Assembly (NCBI GenBank): GCA_020345785.1
Contig: CP070771.1
Coordinates: 1,178,873 to 1,186,067 of the forward strand
Reading direction: 5' to 3'
DNA: 7,195 nt
Source: Desulfobacterales bacterium
GTDB taxonomy: Bacteria > Desulfobacterota > Desulfobacteria > Desulfobacterales > JAFDCJ01
Below, piece by piece: positions 1-5,264 of the stretch (the stretch's first letter is position 1; each line of letters begins with the position of its first letter). The position numbers and the translations under genes are program-made. The notes under the pieces are model-generated. The model had not been told where the DNA came from. It ran no database searches and saw only the letters and a list, made by a program, of their open reading frames with translations.

Positions 1-100
1 AGGGTTTACGACGAGGCGTACTTTTCGTACGTCGAGGACGTAAAACCGCGGAGAACGCAGTTCATCGGAAAAAGGGCCATTTCAGGATGGAAACTAATTA
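1..100. repeat. Probable dispersed intergenic repeat with imperfect hairpin
   Basis: Seen: bases 3-21 can pair with 27-47. The top stem CGTAC/GTACG (17-21 with 27-31) is perfect around loop TTTTC, and the outer stem (5-10 with 39-44, then 3-4 with 46-47) adds about eight pairs with a mismatched middle. The frame-1 reading is open from base 1 to the TAA at 106, but the encoded peptide shows no known domain. From memory, similar short segments recur between genes in Desulfobacterales and give spurious short ORFs, so I call it a dispersed non-coding repeat. It could instead be the tail of an upstream gene cut by the window edge. There is no second copy in this window. Confidence 0.4.
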
Positions 101-120
101 ATCCGTAAAGATGGTTTCTG

Positions 121-924
121 ATGTCAAGCGCTCATATCAAAGATAATTGGATTTGGTCTCCGGCCATTGATATCCTCAAATATCTGCTGCTGGTGACTGC
201 TATTACCTGGTTGATGGTCATCAGCACCAACCAATTGGGATATCACTGGCAATGGTACCGGGTGCCGCGGTATCTATACTCTATGAGAGAGGGACACATT
301 GTCAGCGGCCCCCTGATTGCCGGTTTAATGGTAACCCTGCGCATTACGGGCATCAGCTTGGTACTGGCCTTTGTTTTCGGCCTGATGACGGCGCTTTTGC
401 GGCTTTCCAACTCACTGGTTGGCAAAGTGATCTCCCGCGGGTATTTGGAAGTCATCCGCAATACGCCGTTGCTGGTCCAGTTGTTTTTTATATATTTTGT
501 ATTGTCACCGGTTTTTAATATCAGCGCATTTACTTCCGCCGTGCTGGCCTTGAGTCTTTTCGAAGGCGCTTATGCCTCGGAAATATTTCGCGCCGGAATT
601 GTCTCCATCCATCAGGGACAATGGGAAGCCGCTTTCAGTATCGGATTGAACACCCGCCAGACCTACCGGTTGATCATTCTGCCCCAGGCAATTCGACGAA
701 TTATTCCACCTCTGACCAGTCAGGCAGTTTCACTGATAAAGGATTCGGCGCTGGTCAGCACCATTGCGATTTATGATCTAACCATGCGCGGTCAAGCCAT
801 CATTGCTGAAACGTTTCTGGTTTTTGAAATCTGGTTCACAGTTGCCGCCGTATATCTCATCATTACGCTGATCTTATCCTTAACCGTATTTTATCTGGAA
901 AAAAGATTTAAAGTTGAATATTAA
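121..924 (+). CDS. Polar amino acid-type ABC transporter permease (HisM/GlnP family), first of two
   Basis: Inner-membrane channel subunit of an ABC importer that passes a small solute, usually an amino acid, from the periplasmic binding protein into the cytoplasm. The 267-residue protein has an N-terminal membrane segment (about 20-37), a short periplasmic stretch, then the conserved BPD_transp_1 core from about residue 65. The cytoplasmic EAA loop is textbook: E169-A-A, G175, I185 and L187-P188 with the expected spacing, followed by the family-typical SLIKDSAL stretch. It is longer than the usual 220-residue GlnP because of the N-terminal extension. ATG at 121 is the first start after the in-frame TAA at 106-108; no strong Shine-Dalgarno site precedes it. 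The binding protein follows after 223 bases and a second permease after that. Its ATPase partner is not in the window. The substrate cannot be read from the sequence. Confidence 0.93.
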   Translation: MSSAHIKDNWIWSPAIDILKYLLLVTAITWLMVISTNQLGYHWQWYRVPRYLYSMREGHIVSGPLIAGLMVTLRITGISLVLAFVFGLMTALLRLSNSLVGKVISRGYLEVIRNTPLLVQLFFIYFVLSPVFNISAFTSAVLALSLFEGAYASEIFRAGIVSIHQGQWEAAFSIGLNTRQTYRLIILPQAIRRIIPPLTSQAVSLIKDSALVSTIAIYDLTMRGQAIIAETFLVFEIWFTVAAVYLIITLILSLTVFYLEKRFKVEY

Positions 925-1095
925 ATTCCAAGCACAGATGTTGTTGAATTGGTGAATAGGTTGAATGATTGATTAAGTAAAGTGGAGCTAACTGTCGCCA
1001 TATAAAAACCCTGAAATCATGAGGTTAAAGTAAAGAATCCTTACCCTGAGGACAGCCTTTCAATCTTAGAATAAGCTAAGCAACGGATCCACTAT

Positions 1096-1128
1096 TTAAC
1101 TGAATCAACCCAATTAACTAAATCAACC
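1096..1128 (+). repeat. 15-nt tandem direct repeat upstream of binding-protein gene
   Basis: TTAACTGAATCAACC (1096-1110) recurs as TTAACTAAATCAACC (1114-1128), 14 of 15 identical, with an 18-base period. It ends seven bases before the AGGAGG ribosome site of the binding-protein gene. It could be an operator for a regulator binding two half-sites, or a small intergenic repeat. The rest of the 925-1147 spacer is AT-rich. A TATAAA at 1001-1006 lacks a matching -35 box, so no promoter is called there. Confidence 0.5.
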
Positions 1129-1135
1129 AAAATAA

Positions 1136-1141
1136 AGGAGG
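1136..1141 (+). promoter_or_regulatory. Strong ribosome binding site AGGAGG
   Basis: A perfect AGGAGG lies six bases before the ATG at 1148. It fixes the start of the binding-protein gene. Neither permease gene has a comparable site, which fits the usual excess of binding protein over membrane subunits. Confidence 0.85.
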
Positions 1142-1147
1142 CTGGGA

Positions 1148-1981
1148 ATGAAAAGCATCAAAACAGGGATGGCAGCGATTGTCTTGTTGGTCATTATTAT
1201 CGGTCCGGCTGTATTTGCACGGGCTGAAAATGTCCACCAGGAATTGATTGAACAAAGCACGGTGGAACAGGTTATCAGACGCGGTATCCTTAAAGTCGGC
1301 ATGTCTACATTCGTCCCCTGGGCCATGAAAGATAAAACCGGCCAACTGATCGGATTCGAGATCGACGTTGCCAGCCGACTGGCGGAAGACATGGGGGTCA
1401 AGGTCGAATTTGTGCCCACCAAATGGGCCGGCATTATTCCGGCGCTTTTGACCGGAAAATTTGACGTTATTATCGGCGGCATGAGTGTTCGACCGGACCG
1501 CAACCTGAAAGTAAACTTCAGCATCCCTTATGACTACGCCGGTCAATCACTGGTAGCCAATAAGAAACAGGCTGCGGGATTCGCCAGTCTCGCAGATTTC
1601 GATCGGCCCGATGTCGTGATATCCGCCAGGCTCGGTTCAACCGCCGCCGACGCGGCCAATAAATTTATACCCAAGGCTCAAAAGCGTTTTTTTGACGACG
1701 AAGCCCAGGTTATCCAGGAAGTGGTCAACGGCAGAGCCCATGCAGCAGTGGCTTCCGCCCCTTTGCCGGCTTTTCAGGCGCTTAAATATCCGGACAAACT
1801 TTTTCTACCCTTTCAAGGAACCTTCACCAAGGAACCCATCGGTTTTGCAGTCAGAAAAGCCGATTTTGACACGCTCAATTATTTTAATAACTGGATTCGT
1901 GTAACTGAAGCAACAGGATGGCTGGCTGAGCGCAAGCACTATTGGTTTGAAACCAAAGATTGGGAAAATATGCTGCAATAG
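1148..1981 (+). CDS. Periplasmic solute-binding protein of ABC importer (SBP_bac_3 family)
   Basis: Captures the solute in the periplasm and delivers it to the flanking permeases. The 277-residue protein has a Sec signal peptide: basic start, hydrophobic core about residues 8-22, likely cleavage after ARA26 before EN. There is no lipobox. The mature part shows the family-3 signature G69-F-E-I-D-V followed by A-S-R-L, then the GGMSVRPDR block (110-118), where R118 sits at the position of the arginine that usually holds the ligand carboxylate. The LGST loop is at 162-165 and the EPIGFAVRKAD block at 229-239. Odd: the usual D-A-V-x-x-D motif reads H198-A-A-V-A-S203, so the aspartate that normally binds the ligand alpha-amino group is a serine. 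The ligand may therefore not be an ordinary amino acid. ATG 1148 is set by the AGGAGG site. Lying between two permease genes is uncommon. Confidence 0.93.
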   Translation: MKSIKTGMAAIVLLVIIIGPAVFARAENVHQELIEQSTVEQVIRRGILKVGMSTFVPWAMKDKTGQLIGFEIDVASRLAEDMGVKVEFVPTKWAGIIPALLTGKFDVIIGGMSVRPDRNLKVNFSIPYDYAGQSLVANKKQAAGFASLADFDRPDVVISARLGSTAADAANKFIPKAQKRFFDDEAQVIQEVVNGRAHAAVASAPLPAFQALKYPDKLFLPFQGTFTKEPIGFAVRKADFDTLNYFNNWIRVTEATGWLAERKHYWFETKDWENMLQ

Positions 1982-1989
1982 CTGCAGAG

Positions 1990-2115
1990 AGGTTTCAGGT
2001 GTCCCTCCTACACCTTTCAGGCTTCGGAGAGACATCTGAAACCGCCAATGCACCCGACACCCGCCTGCGCGGATGAGGCCGCTGCGTCGCGGCGAAGACC
2101 CGAAACCTGAAACCT
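1990..2115. repeat. Structured inverted-repeat mosaic in operon spacer
   Basis: Fills most of the 150-base gap between binding protein and second permease. Seen: GGTTTCAGGTGTC (1991-2003) pairs with GACATCTGAAACC (2031-2043), 12 of 13; AGGTTTCAGGT (1990-2000) also has a perfect inverted copy at 2105-2115, so two alternative stems are possible. Between them lies a GC-rich stretch with small inverted repeats such as GCCGC/GCGGC. There is no T-run after any stem, so it is not a classic terminator. It may protect the upstream binding-protein message or partly attenuate the downstream gene, or be a passenger intergenic repeat. Confidence 0.6.
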
Positions 2116-2131
2116 AAAAGTTGGACATCGC

Positions 2132-3016
2132 TTGTTAAAAAGAAAAACAAAACTGACCCCCCTGGACCTCATCCTTTCGCTGTTACTGCTGCTGGCAATT
2201 GTTTATATCGTCTATAAGATAAAAATCGGTCTCAGCTACAGGTGGAACTGGAGCGCTATCCCTCAATATTTTTTTCGTTATGACGCAGAGGAAAATAAAT
2301 GGGTATCGAACATCCTCATGCAGGGATTTTTCACCACCATCCGCTTGAGCTTCTGGGCGACCATCCTGGCAACCTTTGTGGGAACCCTAATGGGGCTTTT
2401 TCGGGTGAGTCGAAGTCTATTTCGGAGGTTGATCGGCGGCACTTATGTCGAATTGGTTCGCAACCTGCCGCCTCTGGTGATCATCTTCATTTTCTACTTT
2501 TTCGTGGGTGATCAGATCCTTCCGATTTTCGGTGTGGAAGAATTCATCCGCAACAGCAGTGAAAGCACCCAACGAATCGTCACCGTGCTTTTTGCCAGGC
2601 CCTCTCTTTTTACAGCTTTCCTGTCGGCTTTGGTTACTCTTTCCATTTTTGAAGGCGCTTATATTACCGAAATCGTCCGGGCTGGAATTCAGTCAATTGA
2701 AAAAGGCCAGTGGGAGGCCTGCGCGGCACTGGGTTTTACAAGATGGCAGCAATTGCGCTATGTTATTCTTCCACAGGCCGTTCAACGTATATTGCCTCCT
2801 TTGGCCGGCCAGTTTATCTCAACGATCAAGGATTCCGCCATTGTCTCCGTCATCTCGATCCAGGAACTGACCTTCCAGGGAATGGAGCTGATGTCGGCCA
2901 CTTACCTAACCTTTGAAATCTGGATCACGATTACTGCCATGTATCTGATTCTGACCTTAACCTGCTCACTGGCAGTTGAACGACTTGAAATTTATATGCG
3001 TAAAAATTCGGTCTGA
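2132..3016 (+). CDS. Polar amino acid-type ABC transporter permease (HisM/GlnP family), second of two
   Basis: Second membrane subunit, presumably pairing with the product of the gene at 121-924 as a heterodimer. The 294-residue protein has an N-terminal hydrophobic segment (about 12-29) and the permease core from about residue 62. The EAA loop reads E195-A-C with G201 and L213-P214 at consensus spacing. The third position is C instead of A, a mild deviation. A roughly 30-residue insert (about 127-158) between two membrane segments is absent from the first permease and probably forms a periplasmic loop facing the binding protein. The start is taken as TTG at 2132, since an in-frame TGA at 2108-2110 excludes anything much further upstream; no good ribosome site is visible. 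It is the last gene of the cluster, with a terminator about 50 bases downstream. Confidence 0.9.
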   Translation: MLKRKTKLTPLDLILSLLLLLAIVYIVYKIKIGLSYRWNWSAIPQYFFRYDAEENKWVSNILMQGFFTTIRLSFWATILATFVGTLMGLFRVSRSLFRRLIGGTYVELVRNLPPLVIIFIFYFFVGDQILPIFGVEEFIRNSSESTQRIVTVLFARPSLFTAFLSALVTLSIFEGAYITEIVRAGIQSIEKGQWEACAALGFTRWQQLRYVILPQAVQRILPPLAGQFISTIKDSAIVSVISIQELTFQGMELMSATYLTFEIWITITAMYLILTLTCSLAVERLEIYMRKNSV

Positions 3017-3065
3017 GAATGAGGCGTGAGTGGCGTGCCTGGAATGAATTTAATTCCAACAAGAA

Positions 3066-3091
3066 CGGATTGGTTGGCAATCCGAATTTTT
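3066..3091 (+). terminator. Rho-independent terminator of the transport cluster
   Basis: The perfect 7-bp stem CGGATTG/CAATCCG (3066-3072 with 3078-3084), loop GTTGG, is followed by AATTTTT. It lies 50 bases after the stop of the second permease. The stem is moderate in strength. Confidence 0.7.
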
Positions 3092-3263
3092 ATTAAAATT
3101 CTTTGAAATTTAATGTTTAGCTTTAAGTTTTGTAGATCAGAGAATGATATCTATATCTTATGTCACCGGTGCCAAAGTTGCAGTGTTCCAACATTCCACA
3201 ATATTTATCTATTGTGCAGCAGATTGTTAAAGATCCAAGCTCAGAGGAAAGGCTCATGTTTTT

Positions 3264-3296
3264 AAAAAACCCTGGTTGGAACGAACGAACCAGGGT
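3264..3296 (-). terminator. Strong rho-independent terminator of the stress-protein gene
   Basis: The perfect 9-bp stem ACCCTGGTT/AACCAGGGT (3269-3277 with 3288-3296) has a 10-base loop. On the minus strand it is followed by a run of six T (A at 3264-3269 on the + strand). It begins 22 bases after the stop codon of the Usp gene. Confidence 0.9.
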
Positions 3297-3318
3297 CAAG
3301 GATAAATTCGACCGGTCT

Positions 3319-3711
3319 TTACTTCACCGCTACAACCGGGCATCCGGCCTGCAGAATAACATATTGCGCCGTAGAACCCATCAAGAGTTTGCCTACTTTT
3401 GATCTGCGTTTGACACCGACGATGATTTCATCTACTTCGTTTTCTTTGGCAAACTCGACGAGATCTTCTCCCGGGGCCATACCTCTGATCAACAGATGCG
3501 TATTGCATTGAATATTGTTTTCTTCAAACAGGGATTTCGCCCATTCCAGACCGCGCTCGGCCTGCTCAATGTCCTCGCGTTGATCTTCGGTACCTTTTTC
3601 CATTGAGGTAACCACATCTACGGTAGCCTCAAATTTTTTGGCATGTATTTTGGCTAAATTTAATGCTTCCTTTGCTGCACTCGTTCCGTCATAGCCGACT
3701 AAAATTTTCAT
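3319..3711 (-). CDS. Universal stress protein, UspA family, single domain
   Basis: Small cytoplasmic alpha/beta protein of the Usp family, often nucleotide-binding and induced by growth arrest or stress. At 130 residues it is slightly shorter than typical UspA. The N-terminus MKILVGYDGT carries the conserved beta strand and D8. The C-terminal nucleotide loop is G99-x2-R102-x9-G112-S113, matching G-x2-G-x9-G-S/T except that the second glycine is arginine. The ending CPVVAVK is family-typical. ATG at 3711 is preceded by GGGGAG with a six-base gap on the minus strand. It is followed by a strong terminator and preceded by the PfpI-family gene on the same strand, 217 bases away, so it may be read alone or together with it. 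The physiological trigger cannot be inferred. Confidence 0.92.
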   Translation of the reverse strand: MKILVGYDGTSAAKEALNLAKIHAKKFEATVDVVTSMEKGTEDQREDIEQAERGLEWAKSLFEENNIQCNTHLLIRGMAPGEDLVEFAKENEVDEIIVGVKRRSKVGKLLMGSTAQYVILQAGCPVVAVK

Positions 3712-3755
3712 GATGATCTCCCCATTCGTTTTCGTTAAAGTTGGAAATGAATTTC

Positions 3756-3784
3756 AGCGTACTATGTCTTTTACTTATTGACAA
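3756..3784 (-). promoter_or_regulatory. Possible weak promoter for the universal stress protein gene
   Basis: On the minus strand TTGTCA (5 of 6 to the -35 consensus) is followed after 17 bases by TACGCT, a poor -10 box (3 of 6). It lies 45 bases before the start codon. A separate TTATAAG just upstream has no partner at the right spacing. Confidence 0.22.
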
Positions 3785-3845
3785 ATTCTTATAACACACA
3801 TGCAGTCAAAGCGCTACATAAATAAATCAAAAGCTTCTTATCAGA

Positions 3846-3865
3846 CCGGCCGCTCCGGCAGCCGG
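3846..3865. other. GC-rich stem-loop between PfpI-family and Usp genes
   Basis: CCGGCCG (3846-3852) faces CAGCCGG (3859-3865) around a six-base loop, with one wobble pair when read on the minus strand. It lies 63 bases after the stop of the upstream gene on the minus strand but is not followed by a T-run, so it is at best a weak terminator or an RNA-stabilising structure. Confidence 0.4.
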
Positions 3866-3928
3866 CTCCATGAAGTATTCTTGAACGCCGACCCAAATGC
3901 GTGGCCGTGCAGCCTGAACGCTGAAATC

Positions 3929-4453
3929 TCAACCTTCTTTTAAAGTTGCAATAATCGTCCGTAAAAAAGCGGGCAAATCATCGGGTTTCCGGCTGGTAAT
4001 CAATTTGCCGTCGGCAACGACTTCCTGATCTACCCAGTTCGCGCCGGCATGCACCAGATCGTCTTTTATGGCAAAAAAGGAAGTGACGGTTTTACCCTTG
4101 AGGATATCCGCCGAAGCGAGCATCCAGCCTGCATGACAAATGGCAGCGACGACTTTTCCGGCTTCATAGCAATCCCTGACCAGCTGCACCATTTTAGGAT
4201 AGCGGCGCATCAAATCCGGCGCATATCCTCCCGGAATAACGATGCCGTCAAAATAAGCCGCCGAGACCTGATCGGCGCTGGTATCCACAGTGACTTCCGT
4301 CCCCGGCTTGCCGGTGTAGGTTTCCTTGCTGCCTGAACCGACCACAACAACCTCGCATCCCGCTTCTTTGAGTCGATAATACGGATACCAGAATTCATGG
4401 GTGTTGAACATCTCTTCGACCGGAATGAGTATTTTTTTGCCTGAAAGTTCCAT
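3929..4453 (-). CDS. DJ-1/PfpI family protein (class I glutamine amidotransferase-like fold)
   Basis: Member of the PfpI/YhbO branch of the DJ-1 superfamily; relatives are described as intracellular proteases, glyoxalases or deglycases that act in stress and carbonyl damage. The 174-residue length is normal. The nucleophile elbow AAIC106-H107 is intact, as are VIPGGYAPD (72-80), IKDDLVHAGANWVDQEVV (129-146) and SRKPDDLPAF (154-163), all closely matching PfpI-type proteins. The N-terminal acidic site differs: in the best ungapped alignment to PfpI around the YPY motif (23-25), the usual glutamate lines up with N17, and E13/E14 lie a few residues earlier, so the catalytic acid may be supplied from a shifted loop. 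ATG at 4453 follows AGGAGG with a six-base gap on the minus strand. Its neighbour is a universal stress protein, which suggests a stress role. The exact reaction is not inferable. Confidence 0.9.
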   Translation of the reverse strand: MELSGKKILIPVEEMFNTHEFWYPYYRLKEAGCEVVVVGSGSKETYTGKPGTEVTVDTSADQVSAAYFDGIVIPGGYAPDLMRRYPKMVQLVRDCYEAGKVVAAICHAGWMLASADILKGKTVTSFFAIKDDLVHAGANWVDQEVVADGKLITSRKPDDLPAFLRTIIATLKEG

Positions 4454-4459
4454 AGATTG

Positions 4460-4465
4460 CCTCCT
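4460..4465 (-). promoter_or_regulatory. Strong ribosome binding site of the PfpI-family gene
   Basis: AGGAGG on the minus strand, six bases before the ATG at 4453; it decides the start and argues against longer N-terminal readings. Confidence 0.8.
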
Positions 4466-4502
4466 CTACAGTATGAATCGGATATATCAAAAAACATAAA
4501 CC

Positions 4503-4552
4503 AACACGTGTTAAATTTGAAGACAATATATGCATCATCCAAAATATGTCCA
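4503..4552 (-). promoter_or_regulatory. Sigma70-like promoter of the PfpI-family gene with adjacent palindrome
   Basis: On the minus strand TGGACA (4547-4552, 5 of 6 to the -35 consensus), a 16-base spacer and TATATT (4525-4530, 5 of 6 to the -10 consensus). The expected transcription start near 4518 gives a leader of about 65 bases. The perfect palindrome AACACGTGTT (4503-4512) lies just downstream of that start, a position where a repressor could act. The operator role is inference. Confidence 0.5.
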
Positions 4553-4697
4553 CCTTCCTCAGCGGAGAAAAGGTCCGCCACAAAAGCCAAAAATTCAAAA
4601 ACCGGTAATAATCAAAGATAGGCGGCACATTTAACGTCGTATCCTAAGAAACCAATTTATTGTGCTGAAATCACATGCGAAACACAACAGAGTGTGT

Positions 4698-4709
4698 TTT
4701 CACGTGAAA
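4698..4709. repeat. 12-bp perfect palindrome TTTCACGTGAAA
   Basis: Perfect dyad centred on CACGTG, 196 bases from the AACACGTGTT palindrome in the PfpI-family promoter. It is a candidate regulator binding site in the divergent spacer; no regulator gene is in the window. Confidence 0.45.
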
Positions 4710-5026
4710 CCTCATTCATCCGCCTCGAAAAGTAGGAGATCAGGTGTGGATACGCCATATTGGACGTTCGAAATCTGCGGAATCCATTTTGAATTGATTT
4801 AGATTAAAGCGAATTCAGTGGAAATACTGAAATCAGAGAATGAACTATTTTAAATAACTAATTGAATTTACACAATTTTTTCTTGACCGAATCGTTTTTA
4901 TCTGTTAGCTGATTGGTACCGTCCCTGCTTAACCCTCATGCTAATGGGGTCGCTCTGCAACTATGCGGTTCAGAATTGGCTGCTGCAATGTGGCTTGATA
5001 ATCGCCACGAAAGTAAAGTACAGCAA

Positions 5027-5224
5027 ATGATAACAAAGATACCCGGCCGTATTTTATTCGCTGTGACGTTGGCCTTCTGGTTGCTGTCCGGTTGTGCCCG
5101 TATCCAGAAGAATCCAACTGCAGCAAACGGCGTTATTGATCTTTCTGCGTGGGATTTTAATATGAACGGACCGGTTGCGCTTGACGGCCAGTGGGAGTTT
5201 TACTGTAAAAGGGGACGTAGGTGA
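5027..5224 (+). pseudogene. Truncated 5' stub of a lipoprotein-type 7TM-DISM sensor gene
   Basis: The first about 59 codons look like the beginning of a 7TMR-DISM signalling protein, a class of membrane receptors whose extracellular domain starts with a motif like LDLxxWDFxxxGxVxLDGxWEFYW. Here residues 36-60 read in that style: V-I-D-L-S-A-W-D-F, then G-P-V-A-L-D-G-Q-W-E-F-Y-C. The start has a signal sequence with lipobox L20-S21-G22-C23. After the codons for EFY the frame runs into the end of the RAYT element and stops at TGA 5222-5224. All membrane and output domains are missing. The right side of the element does not resume this gene, so the rest was deleted or moved. An in-frame TTG at 4913 would give a longer form, but its extra 38 residues show no signal or domain; ATG 5027 is preferred although no clear ribosome site precedes it. 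Confidence 0.7.
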
Positions 5225-5232
5225 AAACTTGA
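5205..5232 (+). repeat. Left inverted terminal repeat of the RAYT element
   Basis: It starts GTAAAAGGGG and continues ACGTAGGTGAAAACTTGA. The 18-base inner part matches the reverse complement of the right end at 16 of 18 positions. It contains a GTAG tetranucleotide, a hallmark of REP sequences recognised by RAYTs. A palindrome TTTTAC-T-GTAAAA (5198-5210) straddles the junction with the sensor-gene stub. Confidence 0.75.
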
Positions 5233-5264
5233 CAAGTGTAATCATTTATGCAATTTAACTTTTC

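Larger units (their letters stand above)
3017..3318. other. Gene-free spacer between convergent transcripts
   Basis: Holds the two terminators listed separately (3066-3091 on + and 3264-3296 on -). Between them are a perfect AT-rich hairpin, CACAATA/TATTGTG (3197-3203 with 3210-3216, loop TTTATC), and a small palindrome GATATCTATATC at 3146-3157. An 80-codon open frame starting at 3160 runs through the minus-strand terminator and into the stress-protein gene, so it is not considered coding. Confidence 0.6.
4454..5026. other. Gene-free divergent intergenic region
   Basis: AT-rich region between the leftward PfpI-family gene and the rightward truncated sensor gene. It contains the PfpI-family promoter and leader, a second CACGTG palindrome (4698-4709), a hairpin AAACACA/TGTGTTT (4680-4686 with 4693-4699) directly before it, and a small inverted repeat TTCAGT/ACTGAA (4814-4819 with 4826-4831). 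TTGACC at 4884-4889 is a possible -35 box for the rightward gene, but no convincing -10 box follows. Open frames on the minus strand here overlap the promoter and show no domain. I see no RNA gene or riboswitch. Confidence 0.55.

Noticed and set aside
1001..1006. TATAAA as a promoter for the binding-protein gene
   Set aside because: No acceptable -35 box at 16-18 bases upstream, and it lies about 140 bases from the start codon.
1118..1546. Long minus-strand open frames opposite the binding-protein gene
   Set aside because: Two overlapping antisense frames inside a clear family gene with signal peptide and ribosome site; composition is typical of shadow frames.
1990..2115. CRISPR-like or tandem array in the transport operon spacer
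   Set aside because: Arms are inverted, not regularly spaced direct repeats, and there are no uniform spacers or cas genes.
3264..3296. Considered as a terminator for the rightward transport cluster
   Set aside because: The T-run is on the minus-strand side only; the + strand cluster already has its own terminator at 3066-3091.
3160..3402. 80-codon open frame on the + strand
   Set aside because: It runs through the minus-strand terminator and into the universal stress protein gene, lacks a ribosome site and shows no domain.
4210..4628. Minus-strand open frames upstream of and overlapping the PfpI-family gene
   Set aside because: They cover the predicted promoter, leader and ribosome site and differ in frame from the recognised protein.
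4755..4811. Short 18-codon GTG-started frame after an AGGAG-like sequence
   Set aside because: Too short and without recognisable similarity or conservation evidence; could be chance in an AT-rich spacer.
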